DNA of 64,000 bases from Streptomyces griseus (GTDB lineage Bacteria; Actinomycetota; Actinomycetes; Streptomycetales; Streptomycetaceae). The notes under the pieces were generated by a model that worked only from the letters and a program-made list of their open reading frames with translations, ran no database searches and had not been told where the DNA came from. Shown here piece by piece: positions 35,347-44,708 of this stretch (positions are counted from its first letter, which is position 1; every line of letters starts with the position of its first letter). The stretch is taken from NCBI RefSeq assembly GCF_900460065.1, contig NZ_UAVD01000048.1, positions 21,602 through 85,601 of the forward strand, given 5' to 3'. The position numbers and the translations under genes are program-made.

Positions 35347-35928
35347 TCAGGCCCCGGGCCTCGCGCGCAGCAGCGGCAGGGGCGCGCCCATGACCGCGTA
35401 CGGCTGCGGGGCGCTCGGGAAGACGACCTGGCGTGCCAGGTCCCGGTAGCCGAGCGAGCGGTAGAGGGCGCGGGCCGGGCTGTCCTTGTCGATCGCCGAG
35501 AGGATCGACCGGGGGTGGCCGACGGCGTCGGTGATGGCGGTGATCAGGGTGCGGCCGATGCCGCGCTGCTGGTGGTCCGGGTGGACGTGGAGCTCGGTGA
35601 TGACGAAGGAGTCGTCGAGCCAGCCGTCGGAGCTGGTGGCCCGCAGATACGGCTCGACGACGGTGGACCACCACTGGGCGCGGTCGTTGGGGAGCCCGTA
35701 GACGAAGCCGACGAGCCGTCCGTCGGGGGTGATGGCGCCGAGGGCCCGGGCGCGGGGGTGCTCCAGGTGTCTGAGGACGATGTGGCGGCGCACGTCGATC
35801 TCGTCCTGGCTCAGTCCGAAGGCGGCCGCCTGGACGCGCAGGGCTTCGTCGACGCGGGCGGCCAGGTCGACGGGGGCGATCTCGGCGTCGGGTGCCGCGG
35901 GGCCTTCTCGGGGGGCTGCTGCTGCCAT
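35347..35928 (-). CDS. GNAT family N-acetyltransferase
   Basis: A 193-residue acetyltransferase. The acetyl-CoA pyrophosphate-binding motif A is clear as ELHVHPDHQQRGIGRTLI (about 119-136), and the C-terminal SPARALYRSLGYRDL is motif B. The N-terminal Ala/Pro segment is poorly conserved, so the true start may be internal. The acceptor substrate is not evident. It lies 69 bp upstream in sequence of proS on the same strand and 69 bp after a second GNAT gene. Confidence 0.85.
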   Translation of the reverse strand: MAAAAPREGPAAPDAEIAPVDLAARVDEALRVQAAAFGLSQDEIDVRRHIVLRHLEHPRARALGAITPDGRLVGFVYGLPNDRAQWWSTVVEPYLRATSSDGWLDDSFVITELHVHPDHQQRGIGRTLITAITDAVGHPRSILSAIDKDSPARALYRSLGYRDLARQVVFPSAPQPYAVMGAPLPLLRARPGA

Positions 35929-35997
35929 GCGGGGAACCCTACTGGCCGGGGCGGGTGGTCAGAACCGTGGCTTCCCGGGGCGGGTGGGCGGGACGGT

Positions 35998-36843
35998 TCA
36001 GAACAGGACGCTCATGAACGCGCCGACCTCGCGGAAGCCGACCCGGCGGTAGGCCTTGCGGGCCGGGGTGTTGTAGTCGTTCACGTACAGGCTGACGACG
36101 GGGGCGACGTCGGCGAGGGCGTAGGCCAGGACGGCGGCCATGCCCGTTTCGGAGAGGCCCTTGCCGCGGTGTTCGGGGGCGACCCAGACGCCCTGGATCT
36201 GGCAGGCCTCGGGGGTGGCCGCGCCGATCTCGGCCTTGAAGACGACCTTGCCGTCGTCGATGCGGGCGAAGGAGCGGCCGGCGCCGATGAGTTCGGCGAC
36301 GCGGGCCTGGTAGAGGAGTCCGCCGTCGCCGGCGAGCGGGGAGATGCCGACCTCCTCGGTGAACATCGCCACGCAGGCCGGCATCAGGACCTCGGTCTCG
36401 TCCTTGCGGATGCGGCGGACGAGCGGGTCGGGCGTGACGTCGGCGGAGGGGCTCTCGGTGACCATGAGGGGCTGGTTGGCGCGGACCTCGCGGGCGGGGC
36501 CCCAGCTGGGTTCGAGGAGTCGCCAGAGCTGGGTGGTGGGTTCGGCGGGGCCGACGATGGAGGAGCAGCGGCGGCCGGCCCTGCGGGCCCGGTCGGCGAA
36601 GGCGCGGACGGCCTCGGGACCGGCGCAGATGGGGACGAGGTTGGCGCCGGAGTAGCACAGGGAGCGGAGCATCCCGTCGGCGTACCAGCCCCACATCTCG
36701 CCGCCGAGGCGCCAGGGGTCGAGTCCGGCGACCTGCACGCGGGACGTCACGAAGGCGTTGGCCACGGGCTCGCTCTCCAGGATGGCGAGCGCTGCCTGGA
36801 GGTCGCTGGGTTCGAGGACCCGGGTGGTGGTCTGCGTCAACAC
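35998..36843 (-). CDS. DUF4081/GNAT two-domain acetyltransferase
   Basis: A 281-residue protein. The N-terminal DUF4081 domain (about 1-120) has the LEPSDLQAALAILESEPVANAFVTSRV start and GGEMWGWYADGMLRSLCYSGANLVPI. The C-terminal GNAT domain has the acetyl-CoA motif GVWVAPEHRGKGLSETGMAAV and ends with VSLYVNDYNTPARKAYRRVGF. The start is GTG 36843, followed directly by an alternative TTG. The family is widespread in Actinobacteria beside ispG/dxr; the substrate is unknown. Confidence 0.87.
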   Translation of the reverse strand: MLTQTTTRVLEPSDLQAALAILESEPVANAFVTSRVQVAGLDPWRLGGEMWGWYADGMLRSLCYSGANLVPICAGPEAVRAFADRARRAGRRCSSIVGPAEPTTQLWRLLEPSWGPAREVRANQPLMVTESPSADVTPDPLVRRIRKDETEVLMPACVAMFTEEVGISPLAGDGGLLYQARVAELIGAGRSFARIDDGKVVFKAEIGAATPEACQIQGVWVAPEHRGKGLSETGMAAVLAYALADVAPVVSLYVNDYNTPARKAYRRVGFREVGAFMSVLF

Positions 36844-36975
36844 GAGGGGGCCTCACCATGCGGTCTACTGATTTCCGCACTGTAACCGACGAGCCTGTCG
36901 AACGCCGGTCGAGTCCGGAAGACGGTCCGTGGGCAGGGCGGTGGTGCGGGCGGGGTCCGGTGCCCGGACGCGCTG

Positions 36976-37008
36976 CCGCCCCACCGGGCGCGGGGCCCGG
37001 TGGGGCGG
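36976..37008 (-). terminator. Terminator after ispG
   Basis: A perfect 14-bp inverted repeat (36976-36989, 36995-37008) with a 5-nt loop is centred about 35 bp beyond the ispG stop on the minus strand. Confidence 0.8.
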
Positions 37009-37029
37009 TGACGGCGTGGAGGGCGCGGG

Positions 37030-38187
<1,158 letters not shown>

Positions 38188-38306
38188 GCGCTGTGCATCC
38201 CCAAGGTGTGGATCAAGGTCCCGAGATCGGCGGGCTCCAGCCTTCGAGGTTACGGCACCGGAGGCGGGACGGACGCACCGTGTCGACAAGTCCACCCGTT
38301 GGTGAG

Positions 38307-38335
38307 CGGCCGGACACGGGGTGTGCGCCCGGCCG
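38307..38335 (-). terminator. Possible terminator of the dxr-protease pair
   Basis: CGGCCGGACAC (38307-38317) can pair with GTGT (38321-38324) and CCGGCCG (38329-38335) around a 4-nt bulge. It lies 23 bp past the protease stop. The stem is imperfect, hence low confidence. Confidence 0.4.
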
Positions 38336-38357
38336 ACACCTGGGTTCCGCGCGGCTG

Positions 38358-39668
38358 TCAGGAGATCTTGACGGGGTTCACGATGTCGGCCACCAGGACC
38401 AGCAGCGTGAAGCAGATGAAGAGTCCGGCGACCACGTAGGCGACCGGCATCAGCCGGGCCACGTCGAAGGGGCCGGGGTCGGGGCGGCGGAAGACCTTGG
38501 CCACATTGCGCCGCAGGGACTCCCAGAGCGCGCCCGCGATGTGCCCGCCGTCCAGCGGGAGGAGCGGGAGCATGTTGAACAGGAACAGCGAGAGGTTGAA
38601 GCCCGCGAGCAGGAACAGCATCATCGCGACCTGGTTCTGCGCCGGGATGTCGAGGTTCATCACCTCTCCCCCGATCCGGGCCGCGCCCACCACGCCGACC
38701 GGCGAGTCGTCGGCCCGTTGGCCGTCGCTGAAGGCGGCGTCCCAGAGGGCCGGGATCTTGGACGGCAGCGCGATGATCGAGTCGACACCGTTCTCGATCA
38801 TGTCGCCCATGCGGACGGTGGAGTCGGCGAAGGAGAGGGGCACGATCTCGGTCCGGGCGGCGAAGCCCAGGTAGCCCGCCTTGACGAACTGGTCCGGGAC
38901 CACCTGGCCGTTGCCGTCCTTCTTCGCGACGGCGTTCTCGCGCAGGACGGCGTCGAGGGTCACTTCCCCGCCGTCGCGTTCGACGACGATGGTGGCGGGG
39001 CCGATGGTCTCGCGGATGCGGTCCGAGAGCGTCGCCCAGTCGTCGACCTTCTGCCCGTCGAAGGCGACGATCCGGTCGCCCTCCTGGAGGCCGGCGGCCT
39101 TGGCGGGCGAGACCGGGTCGCCGGTCTTGCAGGTCTCGCGCTTGTCGCTCTGCGAGATCACGCACTGCTGGACGCCGGCGACCTCGGTGGTCTGCGTCTG
39201 GAAGCCGAAGGTCATCGCGACGCCCATGAAGATGGCGACCGCGAGGATCAGGTTCATGAAGGGGCCGGCGAACATCACGATGACGCGCTTCCACGGCTTG
39301 CGCGTGTAGAAGAGGCGCTTCTCGTCGCCCGGTTCCAGCTCCTCGTAGGCGGCGGAGCGGGCGTCCTCGATCATGCCGCGCCAGGGTGAGGTGGAGCGGG
39401 CTTCGAGGCGGCCGTCGGGGCCCGGCGGGAACATCCCGATCATCCGGATGTAGCCGCCGGCCGGGATGGCCTTGATGCCGTACTCCGTGTCGCCCTTCTT
39501 GCGCGACCAGATCGTCGGGCCGAAGCCGACCATGTACTGCGGGACCCGGATGCCGAACATCTTGGCCGTGGAGAGGTGGCCCAGCTCGTGCCAGGCGATG
39601 GAGAAGAGGAGGCCCACGACGAAGACGGCGATCCCCAGGACCGTCAGCAGGACCGAGGTCAGACTCAT
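38358..39668 (-). CDS. RseP-like site-2 zinc metalloprotease
   Basis: A 436-residue intramembrane protease of the M50 family. HEXXH is HELGH at about 27-31 in the first membrane helix, and the second metal motif NMLPLLPLDGGHI lies near residue 377 in a C-terminal helix. A PDZ domain (about 185-260; GLQEGDRIVAFDGQKV) lies between. About four membrane helices are present. Such proteases cleave anti-sigma factors or signal peptides within the membrane. ATG 39668 overlaps the dxr stop (ATGA), so it is in an operon with dxr. Confidence 0.93.
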   Translation of the reverse strand: MSLTSVLLTVLGIAVFVVGLLFSIAWHELGHLSTAKMFGIRVPQYMVGFGPTIWSRKKGDTEYGIKAIPAGGYIRMIGMFPPGPDGRLEARSTSPWRGMIEDARSAAYEELEPGDEKRLFYTRKPWKRVIVMFAGPFMNLILAVAIFMGVAMTFGFQTQTTEVAGVQQCVISQSDKRETCKTGDPVSPAKAAGLQEGDRIVAFDGQKVDDWATLSDRIRETIGPATIVVERDGGEVTLDAVLRENAVAKKDGNGQVVPDQFVKAGYLGFAARTEIVPLSFADSTVRMGDMIENGVDSIIALPSKIPALWDAAFSDGQRADDSPVGVVGAARIGGEVMNLDIPAQNQVAMMLFLLAGFNLSLFLFNMLPLLPLDGGHIAGALWESLRRNVAKVFRRPDPGPFDVARLMPVAYVVAGLFICFTLLVLVADIVNPVKIS

Positions 39669-40927
39669 GCGCGCGCCTCCGCTGTCGCTTTCGCCGAGAG
39701 TTCCCTGGCCCGTGCGCGGGCCCAGGTTTCCGCTTCGAGGACGTCCGCGACGCTGAGCGAGGTTCCCGGGGCGGGGGTGCCGTGTTCGGACACCACAGCG
39801 GTGACCGTATCCATGATTCCGTTGAAGGGCAGCCGTCCGGCGAGGAAAGCGTCCACGCATTCCTCGTTCGCCGCGTTGAAGACGGCCGGCGCGGTGCCGC
39901 CGAGCCCGCCGACGTGCCGGGCGAGGCCGACCGACGGGAAGGCCTCGGTGTCCAGCGGGAAGAACTCCCAGCTGGACGCCTTCGTCCAGTCGAAGGCGGG
40001 GGCGGCGTCCGGGACGCGCTGGGGCCAGCCGAGGCCGATGGCGATGGGGCCGCGCATGTCCGGCGGGGTGGCCTGGGCGAGCGTGGAGCCGTCGCTGAAC
40101 TCGACCATGGAGTGCACGTAGGACTGGGGGTGGACCACGACCTCGATCCGGTCGAACGGAATGTCGTAGAGGAGGTGCGCCTCGATGACCTCCAGGCCCT
40201 TGTTGACCAGGGTCGCGGAGTTGATGGTGATGACGGGTCCCATCGCCCAGGTGGGGTGGGCGAGCGCCTGTTCCCGGGTGACGTCGGCCAGTTCGTCGCG
40301 CGTGCGGCCCCGGAACGGTCCGCCGGAGGCGGTGACGACGAGCCGGCGGACGTCGGCACGGGTGCCGGCGGCCAGTGCCTGGAAGAGCGCGGCGTGCTCG
40401 GAGTCGACCGGGATGATCTGGCCGGGGGCGGCGAGCGCCTTCACCAGCGGGCCGCCGACGATCAGCGACTCCTTGTTGGCGAGGGCGAGCGTGCGGCCCG
40501 CCTTCAGCGCGGCGAGGGTGGGGGCGAGCCCGATGGAGCCGGTGATGCCGTTGAGCACGGTGTGGCAGGCGCTCGCCGCGAGGGTGGCGGCGGCGTCGGG
40601 TCCGGCCAGGATCTCGGGGAGCGGCTCGCCGGGCCCGTAACGCTCCCGCAGCGCCGTGCGCAGGGCGGGGACCGCGTCCTCGGCGGCGACGGCGACCGTG
40701 TCGACCCGCAGCAGGCGGGCCTGCTCGGCCAGCAGGTCGACCCGGCCGCCGGCGGCCGAGAGCGCCGTGACCCGGAAGCGGTCGGGGTTGCGCAGGACCA
40801 GGTCGATGGCCTGGGTGCCGATGGACCCGGTGGAGCCGAGGATCACGAGATCCCGGCGGCCGTCCGCGGCGTCGAAGACGAGATGCGGATCGGCGAGGGG
40901 GGCGGGGCTGTCGCTCATGCCCCCCAT
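39665..40927 (-). CDS. dxr: 1-deoxy-D-xylulose 5-phosphate reductoisomerase
   Basis: A 420-residue NADPH-dependent enzyme of the MEP pathway that makes 2-C-methyl-D-erythritol 4-phosphate. The Rossmann motif is LVILGSTGSIGTQAID; metal and substrate residues are in LANKESLIVGG, PVDSEHAALFQAL, TASGGPFRG and the HPTWAMGPVITINSATLVNKGLE block. ATG at 40927 is preferred because GGAG lies 8 nt upstream; ATG at 40918 (MSDSP) is an alternative 3 residues shorter. It is the first gene of an operon with the site-2 protease. Confidence 0.96.
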   Translation of the reverse strand: MGGMSDSPAPLADPHLVFDAADGRRDLVILGSTGSIGTQAIDLVLRNPDRFRVTALSAAGGRVDLLAEQARLLRVDTVAVAAEDAVPALRTALRERYGPGEPLPEILAGPDAAATLAASACHTVLNGITGSIGLAPTLAALKAGRTLALANKESLIVGGPLVKALAAPGQIIPVDSEHAALFQALAAGTRADVRRLVVTASGGPFRGRTRDELADVTREQALAHPTWAMGPVITINSATLVNKGLEVIEAHLLYDIPFDRIEVVVHPQSYVHSMVEFSDGSTLAQATPPDMRGPIAIGLGWPQRVPDAAPAFDWTKASSWEFFPLDTEAFPSVGLARHVGGLGGTAPAVFNAANEECVDAFLAGRLPFNGIMDTVTAVVSEHGTPAPGTSLSVADVLEAETWARARARELSAKATAEARA

Positions 40928-40996
40928 TGTTGCCGCTCCGGCTGTGTGCGGGGACAGCGCGTCCCGGGTGGGCCGCGGATTCACCGGGCCGCGGCC

Positions 40997-41096
40997 CCGG
41001 TGTCGGGCGCGGGGGTCTCCGGCACCGCGCCCGCGGGCTACCGGTGTCGGGCTCGCGGGTCCCCGGCCCCGCACCCGCGGGCTACCGGTGTCCGGC
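40997..41096. repeat. 44-bp tandem repeat between dxr and the aroA-like gene
   Basis: Two full copies (40997-41040, 41041-41084) begin with CCGGTGTCGGGC and end with CCCGCGGGCTA; a third decayed copy starts at 41085 (CCGGTGTCCGGC). The copies differ at a minority of positions, mainly in the middle. It lies between an operon start and a terminator and does not encode a conserved frame. Confidence 0.8.
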
Positions 41097-41114
41097 ACGC
41101 GACGCACCGTCCCG

Positions 41115-41177
41115 GGCCCGCGGGAGCCGAAGCCTGCTCCCCGGCCCGCGGCCCGCCGGCTTCGGCTCCCGCGGGCC
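41115..41177 (-). terminator. Long-stem terminator of the aroA-like gene
   Basis: A perfect 20-bp inverted repeat (41115-41134, 41158-41177) encloses a 23-nt G/C-rich loop, immediately downstream of the aroA-like stop on the minus strand. The stem is one of the longest in the window. Confidence 0.75.
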
Positions 41178-41184
41178 GCCGGTC

Positions 41185-42432
41185 TCAGGCCTGCGGGCTC
41201 GCGGCGAAGTCCGCGAACACCTCGTGGAAGCGCGGGAACGTCTTGCGTACGCAGCCGGGGTCGTCGTACGTCAGACCGGGGGTGAGCAGTCCGGCGACCG
41301 CGAAGGACATCACGATCCGGTGGTCGCCGTGGGTGGCGATCCCCGTCGGCTTCGGCGTCCCGGGGAGGATCTCGATCCAGTCGTGCCCGGTGTGGACCGT
41401 GATGCCCATGGCGCGCAGGTTCTGGGCGCACGCCTCCAGTCGGTCGCACTCCTTGACCCGGGTGTTGGCGACGTCCTCGATGCGCACGGGTCCGTCCGCG
41501 TGGGGGGCGATGGCGGCGAGCGTCGGCATGGTGTCGGAGATGTCGCGCATGGTGACGGTGATCCCGCGCAGCCGGCCGGTGGAGCGGACGGTGGTGGCGT
41601 CGGGGCCGACGCTCACCTCGGCGCCCATGTCCCGCAGCACGTCGACGAAGCGCAGGTCGCCCTGGAGGGCGCCGATGCCGAGCCCCGGGACGGTGACCTC
41701 GCGGCCGGTGAGGGCGGCGGCGGCGAAGAAGTAGCTCGCGGTGGAGGCGTCGGGCTCGACGGCGTAGGCGGTGGCCCGATAGCCGCCGGAGGGGACGGTG
41801 AAGGTGTTCCCCTCCCGCGACACGTCCACGCCGAAGTCGCGCATCATCGCGAGGGTGATCTCGACGTACGGCGCGGAGACCAGGTCGGTGACCTCGATCC
41901 GCAGCCCCTTCGCGGTGAGCGGCCCGAGCATCAGCAGGGCGGTGAGGTACTGCGACGACTCCCCCGCGTCCAGGACGACGTCGCCGCCCTCGATCCCGGC
42001 GGCGCGCACGGTCAGCGGGTGGTGCCCCTCTTCTCCCCCGTGGCGCAGATCGACGCCGAGGGCGGTGAGGGCGCGGGTGAGCGGGGCGAGCGGGCGGCGG
42101 CGCATCTGGGCGGAGGCGTCGAAGCGGTACGTGCCGGAGGCGGCGGCCGCGACGAGGGTGGGCAGGAAGCGGGCGGTGGTCGCGCCGTCGCGGCAGTAGA
42201 CGTCGGCGTCGGGGGCGGCGGGCCCGTCCGGGCGTCCTTCGACGCGCCAGCGGTCGGCCTCCTGCTCGACCGCGTAACCGAGGTTCTTCAGCCCTTCGGC
42301 GAAGCCCTCGGTGTCGTCCGAGCGCAACGGCCTCAGCAGGGTGGTGGTGCCGTCCGCCGCCGCGGCCAGGAAGAGGGCGCGGGCGGTGACGGACTTGGAG
42401 CCGGGGATGTCGATGACGGTCACGGCGCCCAT
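41185..42432 (-). CDS. aroA: 3-phosphoshikimate 1-carboxyvinyltransferase (EPSP synthase)-like protein
   Basis: A 415-residue enzyme that adds enolpyruvyl to shikimate 3-phosphate in aromatic amino acid synthesis. PGSKSVTARALFLAA, DGATTARFL (in place of the usual NAGTAMR/TxxRFL form), DAGESSQYLTALLM, ANTRVKECDRL (KESDR in most) and GDHRIVMSFAVAGL cover the substrate and PEP-binding residues, so activity is likely. Streptomycetes often carry more than one copy; this may be the main AroA or a paralog, and the variant motifs leave that open. ATG 42432 starts at the first conserved strand. It precedes dxr on the same strand but is separated by a strong terminator. Confidence 0.85.
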   Translation of the reverse strand: MGAVTVIDIPGSKSVTARALFLAAAADGTTTLLRPLRSDDTEGFAEGLKNLGYAVEQEADRWRVEGRPDGPAAPDADVYCRDGATTARFLPTLVAAAASGTYRFDASAQMRRRPLAPLTRALTALGVDLRHGGEEGHHPLTVRAAGIEGGDVVLDAGESSQYLTALLMLGPLTAKGLRIEVTDLVSAPYVEITLAMMRDFGVDVSREGNTFTVPSGGYRATAYAVEPDASTASYFFAAAALTGREVTVPGLGIGALQGDLRFVDVLRDMGAEVSVGPDATTVRSTGRLRGITVTMRDISDTMPTLAAIAPHADGPVRIEDVANTRVKECDRLEACAQNLRAMGITVHTGHDWIEILPGTPKPTGIATHGDHRIVMSFAVAGLLTPGLTYDDPGCVRKTFPRFHEVFADFAASPQA

Positions 42433-42469
42433 CCTGCCCTCCGGCGGGCGGGCCGGGCGGGGTACGTCC

Positions 42470-42494
42470 GGTGCGTGGACGCGGTGGACGCACC
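42470..42494 (-). terminator. Probable terminator after the acyl-CoA dehydrogenase gene
   Basis: GGTGCGT (42470-42476) and ACGCACC (42488-42494) form a 7-bp stem with an 11-nt loop, 15 bp past the stop on the minus strand. Confidence 0.45.
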
Positions 42495-42508
42495 CCGTGG
42501 GACGGCCC

Positions 42509-44464
42509 TCAGCGCACCGGCCGGTGCTGGTTCCCGTGGGCGGAGGGGCCCGGGGTGGCGTCCGCGATCCAGGGACCCTCGCCGCTGGGGTCGACGACGC
42601 CCTCCTCCAGCCAGGTGTACAGGCCCGCGAGAACGCCGTCGACGACGCGCCGGTCGAGGTCGTCGGTGTTGGACCACAGACGGGTGAACAGCGCCTCCAC
42701 CCGGATGCGGGCCTGCCGGCAGAAGGCGTCCGCGAGCTGGTAGGCCTCGCGGCCGTGCTCGCCCGTCCCGCGCAGGTGCTCGGCGCGGACGCAGGCGGCG
42801 CTCATGGCGAAGAGTTCCGCGCCGATGTCGACGATCCGGCCGAGGAAGCCCTGTTTGGTCTCCATCCGGCCCTGCCAGCGGGACATGGCGTAGAAGGTGG
42901 AACGGGCGAGCTTGCGCGAGGCCCGCTCGACGTACCGGAGGTGGCCGGAGAGGTCGCGGTGCCCGGGCGGGTGGAACTCGGCGTACGTACGCGGGAGCTG
43001 CCCGGGCCCCGCGACGAGCCTGGGCAGCCAGCGGGCGTAGAAGCCGGCGGCGTTCGCGCCCGCCCTGGCCTTGGCGGAGAGCGGCTTGTCGGGGTCGATG
43101 AGGTCGCCCGCGACCTTGAGGTGGGCGTCGACGGCCTCGCGGGCGATCAGCAGGTGCATGATCTCGGTGGAGCCCTCGAAGATCCGGTTGATGCGCATGT
43201 CCCGGAGCATCTGCTCGGCCGGCACGGCCCGCTCCCCGCGGGCGGCCAGCGACGCGGCGGTCTCGAAGCCCCGGCCGCCGCGGATCTGGACCAGTTCGTC
43301 GGCGATCAGCCAGCCCGCCTCGGAGCCGTACAGCTTGGCGAGGGCGGCCTCGATGCGGATGTCGTTGCGGTCCTCGTCGGCCATCTGCGAGGAGAGGTCG
43401 ACGATCGCCTCCAGGGCGAAGGTGGTGGCCGCGATGAACGAGATCTTGGAGCCGACCGCCTCGTGCCGGGCGACGGGCCGGCCCCACTGCTCGCGTACGG
43501 CGGACCATTCGCGGGCGATCTTCAGGGACCACTTGCCCACGCCCACGCACATCGCCGGCAGGGACAGCCGGCCGGTGTTGAGGGTGGTCAGGGCGATCTT
43601 CAGCCCGGCCCCCTCGGGCCCGATCCGGCAGGCGCCGGGGACCCGGACGCCGTGGAAGCGGGTGACGCCGTTCTCGATGCCGCGCAGGCCCATGAAGGCG
43701 TTGCGGTGCTCGACGGTGACGCCGGGGGCGTCGGCCTCGACGACGAAGGCCGTGATGCCTCCGGGATGGCCCTCGGAGGCGGGAACCCGGGCCATGACGA
43801 CGAGGAGGTCGGCGACGACGCCGTTGGTGGTCCAGAGCTTCACGCCGTCGAGGACGTAGTCCGGCCCGTCGGGCACCGCGGAGGTGGCGAGGCGGGCCGG
43901 GTCGGAGCCGACGTCCGGCTCGGTCAGCAGGAAGGCGGAGATGTCGGTGGTGGCCAGCCGGGGCAGGTAGACGTCCTTCTGCTCCTGGGTGCCGAAGATC
44001 TTCAGGGGCTGCGGTACGCCGATCGACTGATGCGCGGAGAGCAGCGCGCCGATCGCGGGACTGGCCGAGCCGGCCAGGGCGAGCGCCTTGTTGTAGTACA
44101 CCTGGGTGAGACCGAGCCCGCCGTACCTGGTCTCGATCTTCATCCCGAGCGCGCCCAGCTCCTTGAGCCCGGCGATCACCTCGTCGGGGATCCTGGCCTC
44201 GCGTTCGATCCGCGCGCTGTCGACCCGCGTCTCGCAGAACGTGCGCAGCCGCGCCAGGAACTCCTCGCCGCGCCGGATGTCGTCGGGCGGCGGCAGGGGG
44301 TGCGGATGGATCAGGTCGAGGCGGAAGCGCCCCAGGAACAGTTCCTTGGCGAAGCTGGGCTTGCGCCAGTCCTGCTCCCGGGCGGCCTCGGCGACCCGTC
44401 GTGCCTCGCGTTCGGTGACCTTGGGCGCCCTGGGGAGCTGGGGGACGTTGTGTGGTGCGGACAT
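42509..44464 (-). CDS. Large acyl-CoA dehydrogenase (VLCAD-like)
   Basis: A 651-residue flavoenzyme oxidising acyl-CoAs. The dehydrogenase core (about 100-480) shows AFLLTEPDVGSDPARL, LWTTNGVVADLLVV, the FMGLRGIENGVTRFHGVRVP strand and RINRIFEGSTEIMHLLIAR. About 150 extra C-terminal residues form a helical domain as in very-long-chain enzymes. The basic/amphipathic N-terminus (residues 10-60) is an actinobacterial extension. ATG 44464 is chosen for GTGAGG 6 nt upstream. It is probably monocistronic between two terminators; the chain-length preference is inferred from size only. Confidence 0.93.
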   Translation of the reverse strand: MSAPHNVPQLPRAPKVTEREARRVAEAAREQDWRKPSFAKELFLGRFRLDLIHPHPLPPPDDIRRGEEFLARLRTFCETRVDSARIEREARIPDEVIAGLKELGALGMKIETRYGGLGLTQVYYNKALALAGSASPAIGALLSAHQSIGVPQPLKIFGTQEQKDVYLPRLATTDISAFLLTEPDVGSDPARLATSAVPDGPDYVLDGVKLWTTNGVVADLLVVMARVPASEGHPGGITAFVVEADAPGVTVEHRNAFMGLRGIENGVTRFHGVRVPGACRIGPEGAGLKIALTTLNTGRLSLPAMCVGVGKWSLKIAREWSAVREQWGRPVARHEAVGSKISFIAATTFALEAIVDLSSQMADEDRNDIRIEAALAKLYGSEAGWLIADELVQIRGGRGFETAASLAARGERAVPAEQMLRDMRINRIFEGSTEIMHLLIAREAVDAHLKVAGDLIDPDKPLSAKARAGANAAGFYARWLPRLVAGPGQLPRTYAEFHPPGHRDLSGHLRYVERASRKLARSTFYAMSRWQGRMETKQGFLGRIVDIGAELFAMSAACVRAEHLRGTGEHGREAYQLADAFCRQARIRVEALFTRLWSNTDDLDRRVVDGVLAGLYTWLEEGVVDPSGEGPWIADATPGPSAHGNQHRPVR

Positions 44465-44606
44465 GAGGGACCTCACCTCGCCGCGCGCCAGCGGACGGAT
44501 GGACCCCCGGCTGTGGACGCACGGACTGCTAGTCGCTGCTTACTGGTCCGTATGTAACCCGTGTACCCGTGGTTCGGCACCCGGACCGGTCCCCGCGCGC
44601 GGACAC

Positions 44607-44650
44607 GCGGACGGCCCGAACCCCCGCACAGTCGGGTTCGGGCCGTCCGC
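44607..44650 (-). terminator. Terminator of the aldehyde dehydrogenase gene
   Basis: A perfect 17-bp inverted repeat (44607-44623, 44634-44650) with a 10-nt loop lies 59 bp beyond the stop on the minus strand. A second G/C-rich dyad follows nearer the gene (about 44656-44697). Confidence 0.85.
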
Positions 44651-44708
44651 TTCGCGCCCCGCCCGCACCCGCTGTCCAGGCGGGGGCGCGGGCGGGGTGG
44701 TCCGGGTG

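Noticed and set aside
33850..36885. A 1,011-codon plus-strand open frame opposite proS and the GNAT genes
   Set aside because: It spans three real minus-strand genes and intergenic regions, which a real gene would not do.
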